This document shows, piece after piece, positions 34,101 to 49,100 of a stretch of 64,000 bases of DNA. Location: contig NW_004797311.1 in NCBI RefSeq assembly GCF_000002075.1, forward strand, positions 1,638,040-1,702,039, read 5' to 3'. The DNA comes from Aplysia californica (lineage: Eukaryota; Mollusca; Gastropoda; Aplysiida; Aplysiidae). Made by a program: the position numbers and the translations under genes. Positions within the stretch are counted from its first letter, which is position 1; every line of letters begins with the position of its first letter. The notes under the pieces were generated by a model. That model was not told the DNA's origin, made no database searches, and was given only the letters and a program-made list of their open reading frames with translations.

Positions 34101-37100
34101 AGATTATTTTGTTGATTTAAACACATACATAAAAAAAAAAAAGAAATAAATCATTAGTATATATATCAAAGCTGTTATAATGAGGTTAGAATAATGCCTT
34201 GCAGTTTAGACTTGATTTTGTGTTTGGTCATTTCCTAAGGCCTTGTTATATTGATAGTGGCAAGAAACTCGAGCAATGTGATGGTCATTATTTGTGAGCT
34301 TACAATAAGTAAGTGATATAAAATGGATCACTCTGTTTTTTTCAACAGGCAACCCAGAGGATGCAGGTATCTTGCCTCGGTGCTTGGATGTGATATTTAA
34401 CTCTATCAATGGAAAGCAGATGCTTGACAGCACACTGAAACCGTGCATGTTTACAGATGTTATTCGATTAAGTCCTGAGGAAGTGCAAGCTGAGAAGAAA
34501 ATGAAGCAGAAAACACTTAGAATGAGCGTTGATGACGTAAGTATTAACTAACATTGAAAGGATCAATTTAAAGCTTGTGTCTGGCGTTGTTATTTCTAGT
34601 TTACTTTAATTAAATGTGTGTGTGCACAAAGAAAAGTACCAAAAGTTGGATTTTGACCGTTCTGAGTTAAGGGTTGTACGTTGTAGGAAATTCAATGGTG
34701 AACTCAGGGGTTTTTGAATTTTTGAGACATCTCAAGTAGTTTTTGAGATATTGCACATTTTACGGGGTAGGATATAAAAATATAATTTTGAGAAAATGAG
34801 CTTTTAAGTTTAACAAACGTGAGAACACATACAAACTTTATTAAAAAAAACGATTTTTAAAATATTTATTCATGGAAAACTCATTTCCAATTTGGCATTC
34901 AGTTGACCTAGATATCATGAATGGAATTCAATGGTAAAACATAGTAGGGAAGAGAATACGTGCCCCAACAATAGATTTTAACACCTTTTAAAAGCAGTTT
35001 TCATTAATTGTTTATATTATACCCTTCCCTTAAAATAATTCAAAATAATACATTTAGAAGTCAAATCAGTGAAAACCCTTTGAGCACATTGTAAAAAAAT
35101 TTGGGATCTATCTTTTTTTTATGGAAACACATTTTGGTCAAAAAGTGATTTTTGTCTTTACCAGCCTGTAGCTCGAAACAATCTGGGGTGACTTTCTCTA
35201 GGCGCACACTCAAATGAATTTATTATTATAACAATTTTTTTGTGTCTTCTCGTATAATAAAACTAAGAATGTAATGGTTTTCGTTTTATTATTATACTGT
35301 CGTCATTTTTTAAAGTACTGTATGCAGTTTTTTACAATTTTACAGAACTAAAAAAAAATGAATATTTTTACCTAGAAGACAATATTTTCTTTAAAGATAA
35401 AAAGGATATTATTATCAAAATTGTATTCTTAAAAATATTGGCTTGGAATGTTTGCAAAGAGTTTGTTTTCTTAGTAATAATGCATTTTTTTTTTTTTGCT
35501 CTCCTGTAAAATTGTAAAAACTGTAGATACACTGTACTTTAAAAAAATGATGGCAGTATAGGCTCTTTTCATTATGCCTTGGGAAAAGTGTATTGTACTT
35601 TTAAGTGTGTTAACGTTATTTTGTATAAACTAAACTTGTGCGAGTTTTTCTTTTTAAAAAAATTTTGTTTTCCCCCTGTGTTGTCATTTTAACCTTTTAG
35701 GGTTGATGGTTTCATATGACTTGTATTTATTGAACCTGCTTCTGCTGAACATGAGACTAAATTCCCACTCGGGACATTACAGGACACGACAGTCATGGCT
35801 CTGTTGGGAGATGACATGGAGTCTGTTCTCAGTGACACTACGACCAGTAAGTGACTGTCATAAAAATAAATCCTTCGTTTTTTTTCTCTTAATAGCTGTA
35901 TACATTTTTATGCCGGGATATGGTTTAAAAAAAAAATTATTTAAAGGGGAAATTGTTGTTGAACTTTTGTGATACTTGTTAACTGAAGTCCCATTTGTAT
36001 TGTTTAATGGAAAATAATTTGTTTGTATGTCAAAACACAATACAAGATATAAACAATTAAGATTATCAAGAGGAAAAAGAATGATTTTTTCTGGTGTTGG
36101 GCAATATGTGTATGAAGTCTGTCTTTATGACTTTATGGTTACTTTATTTTTTTTTCTCTTCGAAGGTTCTACTGGCACTCCAGAAGACCCTCTGCTGGAT
36201 GTTGAAAACCGAGAACGAGAGGAATTGAAAGTTGATGTTGAAGACCAGGGAAAAATCCGGTTCAGTGTATGGGTCAGTTTTGCTGAAATCTATAATGAGC
36301 AAGTGTTTGACCTGTTGGAGCCCATGCCTCGGAAGAAGAATGCACGCCGACAGGTTCTCAGAGTCAGTGATGACAGAAATGGAAATCCATACATAAAGGG
36401 TAAGTTATGTTGTGGTGCCTTGGATTTATATATTTGTTAGCTAACCAGTGACAGCTTTCCTGACAAATTGAACATTTCTTTTAATAATGATTATGTTTCA
36501 GTATAATTTTATTATAATGCTTCTGGAAAGGAGTTGTGTTTTTTAAGAAAAAGTCTAAAAGTTGTCACATAGAGAAGTCAAACAAGCAAAACTCGAATTC
36601 ACGGATAGCTCTTATAATAGGCCATTCCCTGACCGAACTATTATATTTTCATAAGGCTCATCAGCATCACTTTTCCTTGCTTCGACACCAAACAAGGTGC
36701 ATGCACTATCCATCCTTTTATTGATATTAGATACTTTTCATAATGGAAGAGAAGAGAAAACTTAAGTGTCTGACAATAGAAATCAGAGTGTCAAGTTTCA
36801 ACAGAGTAGAGGTTGTTGTCAAAATGTTCAGCACTAATAGGGAAATTTGTGAGAGGTCGGTACTTCCAATCAACCCTTTCGACATTTCTAAAAATTGAGA
36901 TAAAATCGAAACCGTCAACAATGGATGTGAAACTCAACCTTTGTACTGTGAGTTACTTTCTTGATTTTCTTCAATATTTATATTATTTTTTAGTTGTCAT
37001 GGTTTACTCGAATTACAGAGGTGTGGAACACATGTCATGAATTCCCCAATTTGTTTGAGATATGTATTAAACTAGATCTGATATTGATTAGAAAATGGAA

Positions 37101-40100
37101 TTGAAAAAGCTCAGTATGGTAAATCTTGTTGCTCCTCTACTTTTGATTTAAAAATATTTTGGGGGTTCCTTTTCCATCTTGGCCATAGCGTACTTTACTA
37201 CAGGCCTTCTCAGTGTGCGGCTGGGGTCTCGGACTGGGGGCCTACTATATCATTTAAGTATTAACGTCTATATATCCAGTCGACTCCATATTCAGTCTCT
37301 GAGCATTGTTTCCAAAGGTAATTACAATATTTAGTCTTAAGTGACATAAAAATAAAGAGCTTAATAATTATTTATTTACTACTTAGCTCTATTACTATTA
37401 GATCTGTTATGCAATTTAGAAAAAAAATCGAAATCAACGTCCTTATTATAAAACAATCTAAACAAGACATGACTAGATCTATTTACTGTACATGCCTTAT
37501 AAATGAGTAGGGACCTACTTACCAAGCCAGTTTTATGTTCCTCTGTAGTATAATCCATGTATCCAGGTGAAATAAGGGTGGGAAATACCGAACAATGAAG
37601 AATGTATGATTAAACGTTCCAATCAGACTGTTGCATTGCTTTCTGTTGTGGGTTTTGTTTTTAGACATTGATCACACCAATTATTAAACTTAACATTTTG
37701 CACAAAATTTCTTCTAGTATCAGTTTCCTTCTTCAATGGATTGCAGTGTATGTCTATTCAATTATGATCATATAATTTCAAATTTTCAATGCATGTTCTT
37801 TTGAAGAGTGAGGCGTGGAAACGTAACAATAGTTTAAAAAAAAAAGATGTGTGCCAGAATCCTCCCGTGTTTCTCTTGCATTTCGATCTCAAAACTGTCA
37901 GACATGGTTAACTTGCAGAAAGATGTTCTGCAAAAAGAGTCTTTAACAATATCGAACAAAAGAAAAGCAAAGAAGGTCCACTGACATGCTCTATCAGAAC
38001 GGATATTCAAGCCGTCTCTATCCAATGAGCTTGTGTAGTGGCTGTACTTTTAGTAGTAGAAGGTTGTCTTTCCGAGTTGAAAAATTTCGTCCAGCTCTTC
38101 GTCTTTGCGAATAGCATAGCCAGCAATATAAATCAGCACAGATTTTGTCTCTGTACCAAGTGACTGCTCCAACTCAATTAGATTGTGAGCCGTTTCTGAA
38201 ACCCTTCCGTCTGTTTCAATGTTACAATTGCAATCGGAGCAGGAATGACCAGGTTCTTCAAGGTTTGAAAGGTCTGCATCAAGAGATAGAAGTAGTCTTG
38301 ATCTGTGAATTTTGATTTTTCCACAATTTGCTGAATGTTAATAAAGTAGTTCCCTCCTGAGCCCTATGACATATTGATGGGAGGACTGAAGTAACCGTCT
38401 ACAAAGTTTAACAAGTTCACTTTCATAACCATCTGGCCAGTGCAGTTCACACACAACGGTTTCTTTAGAAACTGATTACTTCGCATTGGATATCACAGAA
38501 ATCCATGCATTTCTTTCAATCCCATCCTTTGGGAATCTAAACACAGACATTTTCTTTTCACTTGAACTCGCTTTCTCTGAATTAGATCTACAATTTGTTC
38601 TGCAACCAAAAACCCAACATTTCCTGCCCATAATGGAAACCAAAATGACAACAACCATACATGCTTCGAAAACCAAATGTTTACCAGTGAATCTAAGAAT
38701 ATTTTTATGAGTTTACACACTGTTGTTGGTGATCATGAAATGCAAGGTTGGATTCAACAAGAAAGGCAGAATGAAGAGTCTGGTACGAGAGAGACACTTC
38801 TTGACTGTACTGGAACGATAACACCTATTGAATCCACACTTCACATTTCTATCATGAACAAAGAACACCACGTAGAGCTATTATATCCAGTACAGTGAAA
38901 ATATTGGTGAATAAATATACCGCTTAATGCACAACACGACGCTTTGCCGGGCTTGCGAAAGACTTGCTAGACAGTGAAAAAGGACTGATTTTACACAGTG
39001 CACAGCTCACGCTTGCACTTGCACTGAGGACTAGATTACACACTATGCAAGACTCTGCCTTACCAAGGCATAGCGACGTATCTGCACTTTTTATGATTTT
39101 GAGTTATGTCGCGCTACCATTGGAAATAATATGGGCATGGCCCTTCAGTTACGTCTGTTTGCCTCAGTGAAATATTCTATTTGTAGTGCAGATACAAGAA
39201 GCAGAATGGGTATAGGCGTCCATTTAAACGAAGATGCACTACAACTTATTACATTTTTTGCAGGTACGTCTGTCTGCTATCTAGGTCAGTAGTGTCATTG
39301 GCTGACTAAGCGGCGACGCGACACCCGGGAATCAGGGGGAGGGAAAGGGGTCTAATGTTTCAGTTGCCTCCCTTACAGAAAACACCGTAGGCCCCCAGTC
39401 CGAGACCCCAGCCGTACGCTGGGAAGGCCTATTAGTAAAGAACGCCATGATCTTGGCCTTATTAATGGTCTGCAGTTTCTCCTTTCTCTTTATTAATCTG
39501 AAGCATTTTCCTTATTGAATTGTATTACTTTCAGGTTTGAAAGAAATCCATGTTGAGTCTGCTGATGAGGCATACCGGCTGCTTATTATTGGACAACGCA
39601 ATCTTCAGACAGCATCAACTCGACTCAACCACTGCTCCTCAAGAAGGTTTGCCCTTTGTTTTATGTTTTACTGTTAACTGAGAATGCAAAGAGAGAGGTC
39701 ATATTTATTCATGTACATGTATTTTTGATATTGATGAATAAGTGTTTTTATTCATGTAATCTTTGTTTCAAAGTGAGCTGGGCATTCATGTTGTAAAAAT
39801 GCAATTCTTAAATGTGATTGTTATTGATACTTTTATTATTCCCTGCATATCACTGTTTGTGAACCCCCCGGGGCAGAGCCACTGACTGAAGTGTCTTTAG
39901 GCCATTCCCAAAGGGGGGACAGATCTCGTTCAAGCATAGTAGAATTGTAAATGGGCTGACTCATGCCACTCTCATAACTGTGCCTGATCTACAACAGGGA
40001 ACTGCTGCTTTTTCTTTCCTGATCCTTACTATTGTCATTTTTCTCTACTTCTTTTGTATGCTTGTCACTCCCTTGTGACCTGCTATTTTGGGGTGCCTTG

Positions 40101-43100
40101 ATAGTCAAAGCAGACCTTGTGCTGTTGAAGCTAGAGAGGTGAGCAGTCTAAGTCTGATTCCCTGTAAAGACTTCTCTGTTGACACCCACCCCTTGGCGCT
40201 CATATGACCTTATGCAGTTGCGAGCGCCATAAAACCCTCTACTATTAAAAAAACCCAAAACTGTTTGTGCAGCCTTGTTAGCAATTTTTTGCCCATTTAC
40301 ACCCTTGAGCCAGAGAAGCCATTCTTGCAAACGCACTGGATTCATTTTGTCTATTAAAAGTGTTGGATTAGTAAAAATTTATTGTCTTGATATTGTTTCA
40401 TATAGGCTGCACTGAACCTGTACACCCCTCCTCTCTTTGAAAATCTTATGTTACCTCAAGTTGATTTTTCTCACTATGTAAAAACATTCTTTTTTGTTTT
40501 ATTTGCAGTCACTGTATATTCAATATAAAGATTGTGCGGGTTGCTGACAAGGATGATCCCCATATTGCCAGGGTCAGCATGTAAGTGGGTTTTTTTTTTC
40601 TACCTTTTGTACCATGTGGTTAATGATGTTGCCCCCATGCATCGGCTCATTACCCTTTTTTCCTGCTGTGTCATCTCCTCAATTTCAAAAGAGCTTCAGC
40701 TCTCCTTAACCAGTCTTTCTTGCTGTCTGTTCCATAGAAGTCTTTTCTCTGTGCCAACCTTTGCAGTTGTGAGTGCCGTTAAAACTTTACTAAAACTAAA
40801 CTCTGTGCCAGCTTCTTTCTTGCTTTCCTTTTTTTGGATTTTGTGTGCAAGTGTATAGCTCAAATAAATGGTAGTTTCATTTTTCTTTGTATTAAAAATG
40901 TTTTATTCTTAAAATGTTAAGTGTAAGGCTAACATTTATGTGGTCACTTATGATAAATACATGTTCATGCAGTTTCAGTGACACATTTTCTCCACATAAG
41001 ACCATGTTTGCCTGCTTTGCTCTTTTTTCCCCCTTCTTTTTCAAACTTACATTATTTACTGTCTGCCTTCAACATTACTGTGGGTGGTTGGCGGGTGCTC
41101 TGGTGTGGTTTGCTCCTTCTTTACTTTCAAACATCTATCGTCCTTGTCTCTCCTTTTTTGTGTATGTTAATCTCTTGTAACACATCTATTCTTTGGCACT
41201 TTTATGACCTTGGTGTGTTGCAAGTGGCGTAAAACTTTAACTAAAACTAAACAACATTACCCCACCACCACCCCAAAAGGTGGTACACATTTAATATCTC
41301 TTTTTGTTTCGACAAATGTTTTATCGTTCACAAAAGGTTGTCCTTGTGTGACTTGGCTGGATCTGAACGCTACTCTAAAACACAAGCGAGTGGTGACCGA
41401 CTGAAAGAGGCTGGAAATATCAACACATCTTTGATGACTCTTGGTCGATGCATTGAAACCCTGAGACAAAACCAAATGCACAAGTAAGGATTTATTATAT
41501 AGCATATCTACTTTGAAATTTAATGGATGTGAATGCTTTAATTGTAGAGTGATTTTCCTTTGTTGTTGTTATGCTTAAATTTTTTTACTTTCTGTATTTA
41601 TAGTTGATCTTTGAAATGCTTTCAGTTTAGGGGTGCCAGATACTGAGAGTGGTTGGGTGGAAAGTGCCACTGGTTGTCCCTACTTCTATACTTGTCTTCT
41701 GTTTGTCTATCCTGCTTTTTTGTTTTGTCAATGTGTTTCTCTTTGCTCAAACTCAAACATTTGAAAGAAATTATTATTATGAATATGACCTATCTGTAAG
41801 GAGTTCAAGGTTTGTAGCAGTGTTTCCTCTAAATTTTCGTACCTCAGTGGAGCGTTAAGTGCTTTGTCTTTAAGTTAAGTTATGCACTGGAACTGAACTG
41901 TACATCCAGTGGGTGGCAAAGTGGTTTGCTATTCAGAAAAATAAAAGTAGGTGTTTTTTACATACCCATTGACAGAATTTAGATAATTTAGGAGATGGAC
42001 TTTGATCCTGCCTGTCAGGGCTAACCTGAGCTGAGAGGGATACTACGACCCTGAAGAGAGACAGAGATATTCGATTATAAGTCTCCCCTCATGGGAACCA
42101 AACTCATGTCTCCTGCATGCGAAGGTGAAGTGCCTAATTGCTACACCACAGGCCCAGTTCTATTTGGCAGCTCAACAAATTGTCTTGAGCCATGATAGCC
42201 TTTGACCACATGTAAAAAAGCAAGGAAAAAAGTGCACAAAACAAAATTAATTTGATAACCAATTGACTCTTTTTCAGAGATCAACACACACAGAAAATGG
42301 TACCCTTCAGAGATAGCAAGCTCACCAGGTTACTGCAAAATTTCTTCAACGGTAGTGGCCGGGCAGCGATGATTGTCAATGTCAGTCAATGTTTGAGCAT
42401 GTTTGATGACACTCTGCATGTGTTCAAGTTCTCCGCGATTGCAAAACAAGTCAAGCACATTGAGAAACCGCCAAAACCCCCGAAACCGACCAAGAAAGCT
42501 GCCCTTCAAACGGCCCAACGAGCTTCCATTGCTTGGGAAACTAAAGGTACTGCCATTGTCATGCTGAATTTGGAAGATGGGGGGGGGGGGTTATCATTAG
42601 AAACCCAGCATAAGATGTGCTGTAAATGGATTACTTTAATAGGAACCTATTTCAAGCCAAGGGATTTATGTTTCATCAGTGTCATTCCATAATCCTCCAG
42701 ATCAATACCTAGATTTGTTGAGTTAAAAAAAAAAAAGTATAAAGATATTGTTCGAATAAAGACATCAAGGGGCATTTTACAATATAGTTTTGTTCCTTCT
42801 TAGCTTTTAATTGAAAAATAAAGAGGGCTCAAATCATGGTTCTGATTTGGGCATTCTTTTTTTTCTTTGATTTCCTCAAAGTCGAAACTTATGGAATGAC
42901 ACAAATGATTTGCTTTTCATGTGTGCTAAGAATGATAAAAATTTAACAGAGGAACAATACGGTCCTGGAAGAAATTAGTAATAAAACATTGATTCTTGAC
43001 TGTTTTTGTGCCTTGTGAGGGACAAGCTGGTAGTTTTTGCCAATTTTCAAATTTTTTATTATATAGACCTGCATGTTTGCCAACAATCGTCTGAAATCCG

Positions 43101-46100
43101 ACAATCGCGAGCCGGCCGGTGCTATAGCTAGGCGCTAGGCCTACCTGTACACTGTATAAGTAAATGTGCGAAGTGCGAGGCCTGGCCAACTGCCAGCGCC
43201 CCCTTTTTCTCCCGTCGGCTTTGTCGGCACTTTCGTTTTCGTACCGACGTCGGCGTTTCCGACATAATTGTCGGAACCTGAGTAGAAATACGAATACGAA
43301 AAAGGACGACGACCTTAATTATCTACTTTCAGTTTCGTGCTAGAGCGGCCATTTTGAATTTCGTTTGTTGACTGTTTATGTGGATTCATTCTTAGATTGA
43401 GTCCGACTTACATGTACTTGATCTAGATCTAGATCTAAATTTATAGATCATAATAGACCTCAATGGAGGATTCATATTCCAATTCTATTGTGTCAAACCC
43501 TATTATAGGTTGTGCTGTAATATTAATGCTGGTAAAAAGCATTTCATCAGGTGCGTGAACTATTTATTTAGAATCTTTGACTCATCAGCTGAGTCCCTCT
43601 CTCTGTTCGAGAGTTCGGAATCGGATGCGGATTTCTCGTTCAAGGCCTCCTATTCCTATTCACTTGTTCTTCTAGATCTAGAGTCTGGATTCTAGATTTA
43701 TTTAGATTACTTGATCTAGATCTAAATGGACGATTCATATTCCAATTCTATTGTGTTGTTGTATCAAACCCTATTATAATAGCAAAGTAGTAGGCCATAT
43801 TATGCTCACTGTTTTGGAGGGGTTTTTTTTCTTTCATTTTGGACTTGTGCTGGCCTTTTACATAAGGACCGTTGCAGGTTCTATTTTGGGGTAGGGTTTG
43901 GATTAGGGTTAGGTCTCTTCTTTATATTGTGTTTGTTGGGGTGGTCACTTGTTACTTGGAAGTCCTTCCTTTTATGACACCTACAAAAGCTTTTCGGGGG
44001 GGGGGGTGCGCAAAATTTTCAGACAATCTGGTTGAGGTTCACATGCAGGTCTAATTATATTTCCTGAGTAGTGGGTGTTCCTTTGCTGTGAGAAATGACA
44101 AGCCTTAAGTGATAAAAATAAAATGTGTGTTTGTCTTTATGGTTATGAAATGACGTTTACTCACAACCATTAGTTTCTCTCTTGATTGATACTTTTGCCA
44201 ATTTAGACTGTAAAATGCACTGGATTGTTATTAATTTTACTGAGTTCTTTGCAGAAATGTTGGAGTATGATCATGACCTGGAAGATGACATTGTTGAAGA
44301 GGACGAGAGCGAGGCGTGTGATGATGGTGACGACTCAGAGCCTCAAATGACTCTTCCGCAGATGAAATCTTACATCAAGGTTACAGTCTTAGGCCTAGCT
44401 TAAAAAAAAATTTAAATTAGAGCACTCTGTGAGCTTAGTTATCATGCTGGACTTTGGTGTGGAAGACTCTAATCAACATCCTGAAAATTGCATTTTTAGA
44501 CTTGTGTTCTTTCCGTGGCTGTTGTCTGTGATTTGACTGGGTTGTGTCATAAATAGAAGTCGAGTTAGTTTTTTATTACCCTCCAGTGCTGAAATGCGTC
44601 TAAAATCTGTTCAATGTTATAACATAATCTTTTAATGACTAATCTATTTCTTGAAACATTTTTGCTAGTACAAATGTACTTGATTAGATTATATTTGAAT
44701 AAAATGAGCAGAGAAAAAAAGGTATTGCGAAGAAACATAGTCTATGTAATTCTCTAGTTTAGTTAGTTTTAGTAGAGGTTTTACGGCGCTCGCAACTGCA
44801 TAAGGTTTTATGAACGCCAGAAAACTAGAGGTTTTACAAGAGAGTAACAAACATAAAAAAGAAGAGGGGGAGATGAGGACGATAGATGTTTTTTTGTGTT
44901 TTTTTTTAGTAGAGGGTTTTACGGCGCTCGCGACTGCATAAGGTCATATGAGCGCTTATGTTTGATAGGAAAGAAGAAGCAAACCACACCAGAGCACCAG
45001 CCAACCACTCACTGTAATTCTCTAAAATGTAATTCTGGGTTTTTGTTGCTGTTTCTCCCCCCCCCCCCCCAATGTAAATCATGTAATTTTCATAAAATTG
45101 CTTTGAATTCTATTCTTTAACTGAAAATTTCAATCTTTTCAGCATGGCACCTGAGTGAAATGGAAAATATATAATTTTTTTTGTCTCCTGAACATTTTTA
45201 TCAACCAACTTATACATTTAGAAAATTGTATCAATAGTATTTTCACCTATATAGAAACTATACTTTCTTTGTTGAAAGTAAGTTGCATCTTCAGTTTTTT
45301 CCTTACAACTGATTTTATAACATTGCCTTGTGTTTGTCTCTGGGAACCTTTTGTGAATTCTATATTTTATTTATGTGAAGCTTCAGCTACTCCATGGTGT
45401 TAACTTTGAAGTTAGTAAATTAATTTCCAATACATTGTATTTGTTTCAGAAACTTGAAGCCAACAATAAACGACTCGGGCAGATTGTCATGGAGGAAATT
45501 GAAAATTCAAGTAACGTTGAGTCCCGAGTCAGAGAAGAAGTGTCAAAAGCAATGATGCAGCAAGTTGTGGAAATTGAAGAGACATACAGGTTATTTATTG
45601 TTTTGTTTCTTCTTGGAACCATGCATTCTTTAGTGCTTTGTGTGCAAAGCTGATAGTCTAGTATGGGTTGCCTACTTTTACGAATTTCTCAGGTTTGTCC
45701 CGGATTCAACAGTTTGAAATTTGATAGCCGTATCACATGTACTACTCCAAAACCAGTCCCACTTGATGTTGTTTTGTTTGTTGTTATGTAACATTATGTT
45801 GAATTATCTTTTCCTGATTGGGTTTTGAAAATGTTGGCAAGCGTGGATTACGCTGAAAAAAGTCTGGTTCTGTGCCTTGAATACCTTTCCATTGGCTGTT
45901 TCATGAAGAGCAATTGAATTTCCTGTTGCAACCCCAAAATGTGGTTTGGTTTGTGACAAGTAAAATTGATAGCAATAAACATGATGTATAAGGTTTTGTA
46001 TTTTACTCATTACTAAGAGGTCAAATAAAGAAAAAATAAATATTTTGACTTTATTTTGGCTTTTGTTTATTAGTTACATATACTTGTTGAAGTACTTAAT

Positions 46101-49100
46101 TCTTTTTACTGAGCAGGCATAAATTTGTTTCATAATGCTCATCTGATTTCATAAAGTCCACAACGTCTAAAAGAATATGAAAGATTAAAATTGTGTCTAC
46201 TTGTAAGAAAAAAACAACATGTTTGGACTTCTGTTTTGCAGTGCGTTGTTGAAGGAGTCAAGTGAAGAGTCTCAAGAAATATCGGATGAAAGAGTGCGTG
46301 CCGTCATGGAAGTTTATGAGAAGAGACTGGAAAGAATTCAACGGAAGGTTGATGAGGACGATGAATGGGTGTCCAGCTTATTGCTCCACCAGGAAGAGAT
46401 GAAAGTTAAGGTAATAATACACTGTTCCTTTTGGCCTCAATTCTTGGCTTGCTATCTCTTTTTCTTTGAACATGCTCTTCCAGTAGATCAGGCAAAAGTA
46501 CATGAGTTGAGTGGTTTGTGTATTGTTTACTTTTGTACTAAAGGAAATCAAAGCCTGTTCTTTGCATATGTTGTGGTATTATTCAAGCAAGGTATTAAGG
46601 AAAATTTACAAAAAATTGAAATACTGTTCAAAGTTATGATGCACTTACTACTTTTTTGTTGTAGAGGAACAGTGCTTGCCACTCTCCTCCGTTGCCAAAG
46701 CACCTGGATTGATGGTAGATTCACTGAGGCTTAGTCAGTAGATGGATGACTTCAGGGTTTTTCCATCGTAGACCACTGCTGTCTTGTGTCACTATGTTGG
46801 CCACTTTCTGTCCAAATCATTATTGTGATTTCCACGTTTCTTTTGCATTTCAGGAAAGAGATGAAAAGATTGCTGACCTAGAAAAACAGATCGATGAATT
46901 GAAAACATGTAAGGAGGAAGATGCAAAACAGGTAAGTGCCCTTTCTTGTTTTAAGCAAAATGCATTTTTTAAATGCTCAGATGGATAATTAAGAAAGCAG
47001 GTTAAAAAAATCAACACTGATTGAATTACATACAAAAATGTGAATTCAAGCTGAAAACATTTGGTGCTTTCAGATATGTTTAGGGTCTCCACCAGGTCGG
47101 GAAATCGGGAAAAAGTTAGGAATTTTGTGATGGGTCGGGAAGTCGGGAAAAGATAGGGCTGTGAAATATTAGTTGTGTAGCTGTCTTGACAGTAAGGTGG
47201 ATGAATCATGAAGAGGAAACGTAATTGAACCGCTATGGCGGCAGGCGGAAGTGTATCTGTGACACCGAGGCTCGGTCGGGAAGAATCAAGATCTACTTTC
47301 GCTTTCGTTACCACCCAGAAATTTCCCGGTAATAGGCCTAGTCTGAAAGATAACTCGTCATTTGTAACAAGCAGGTTGTGCATTACAAACGCAGTGTTGT
47401 CATAAAAATAAATCCTGTGCTGTCACTTGTGGGAACAAAAATAGAAAAGAAAGTTATACAAGCGTCTTGTCAGCCTCGCCATCGTGACCGGTCAGTGAAC
47501 TTGTGCATTTGCATCACATGATAAGGCATCGTGTGAGTACCGGCGGTCTAAGTGCTGTTAAGTATAGGACTCGGGGGGGGGGGGAGGGGGGGGGGGGGTT
47601 GACTTTTAAAAAAAAAGATACACTCGGGAGGGGGTGTGTGTGGAGGCAACACTAGATGGCAAAAACTGAACTTGGGAGCAAATTTTTAGTACGTAGAATT
47701 TTGATAACTACTATAAGAGCTCTCTGCAAAGCACGCGTTGGTGCAGGCTTTGTGTGAAATCGGGATCCGTTGTGCCTTGTTATTGTTCGCGTTTCATTGG
47801 ATGGGGTGGTAGTAATTTATATCTATATTTTAGCTTTCTGTTCAAGATTGGCAGATTTTCAGTGTCACTGCATCTTGCCATCCCTCAATTCTTACACCTC
47901 TCTCACTGAGTAGGTCTACTTGAGCCATTCAAGTTATTACTCTACTTTGAGTTTGAGCAATAATTTTCGTCTTCACGTTTATCATATGAATCATTACACC
48001 GAGACTGGTTATTGACAGTTGATATTCTGGTTCCAGGTTTTTTCTCAGGCTCAAAACAGGATTCATTTTTGTATAGTTTATGTAAGGTATTATGATGAGA
48101 GGAAAATATAAATAAATAAGAACAGACTGAAGTACCTAAGTCACATAAGATCCCAGTACCACACTGGCATGTTGTTGACTGGATATAATGTACCTACGCG
48201 TGTGTGTGTGTATTCACAAACATATATACATATATTAGATATAAATGGAGCACGTGCTGCCATTGTTATGTACATGCCCTCTGGAAATGGATGAGCGCCC
48301 CCTCCTGGAAAATTGAGAAGCTGGGTTGGCAGTCTCCCAGTATTATAATCATTTATTGTTTGAAGACTATACTACGAAATGTACATTTGCATTCATTTAA
48401 AGACATTGTGACTTTTTATCATTAATAGATGGGCTTTTTGGGGATCATTCTTGACGCGCAGCGGCCTTATTTTTCCCTTGAATAGGGGTCTTGAAATTTT
48501 TTTCAGGGATTTGATGGGGACCCTGTATGTTTATGTATATGAGTTGTTGTTTTTTCTATGTGTATTAGGTCTTAGTTCTATTCAAGTTAACTATTAACTT
48601 CTTCAGGCATGACTAATTTTTTTTCTGGTGACATGAATTACGTTAAATTGCACCAATTAAGCTTTTGTTCTTTTTTTATTTTCTCCTATTTAAAAAAAAG
48701 TGTTCTACAGTTGGTCTCCCCCCCCCCTCTTTTTTTCCCCTTCCGTAGAGGATTTGTATTGACAATAATTGACAATTATGTCGTCGCCTGTTGCTCCTTT
48801 TGTTAAGGATTGCTTCAGTTCTCACTTCTCTAGTGTAGTGGTGTATAGTTTTGTATACTTTTCCTATTTCAATTGGATTTAAGTGTCTTGGTTAGTAAAT
48901 AATTTTGTGTATATTTTGTGCCACCTATTTTGTACAACTTTTGTATTTGTTTTTAGAAACAAACTTGTATGCTTATCAGATGAAAATATTGATCTTATTT
49001 TTCATATGATCAGGGTGTGAATGACTCAGTTGATATTGGCAACTCTGTGCTGGTTGAGACATTAACGAAGCGTCTTGAAGATGCCTCAGAGGCTTGCAAA

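Larger units (their letters stand above)
37184..39449 (-). mobile_element. P-element-like DNA transposon, internally reduced
   Basis: Inverted ends CATAGCGTACTTTACTA (left) and CATGGCGTTCTTTACTA (right, reverse complement) are followed inward by GGCCTTC and GGCTGGGGTCTCGG on both sides, about 75 bp in all. Exact 8-bp repeats ATCTTGGC flank it (37176-37183, 39450-39457). CA ends, an 8-bp duplication and THAP plus transposase pieces on the minus strand define the P superfamily. At 2.27 kb, with the catalytic middle not recognisable, it is a reduced, dead copy. It lies antisense in the intron between kinesin exons 5 and 6. Confidence 0.9.

Noticed and set aside
34617-35215. Possible MITE in kinesin intron 3
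   Set aside because: Ends starting GTGTG with AAAGT inside match only partly and no target duplication is exact.
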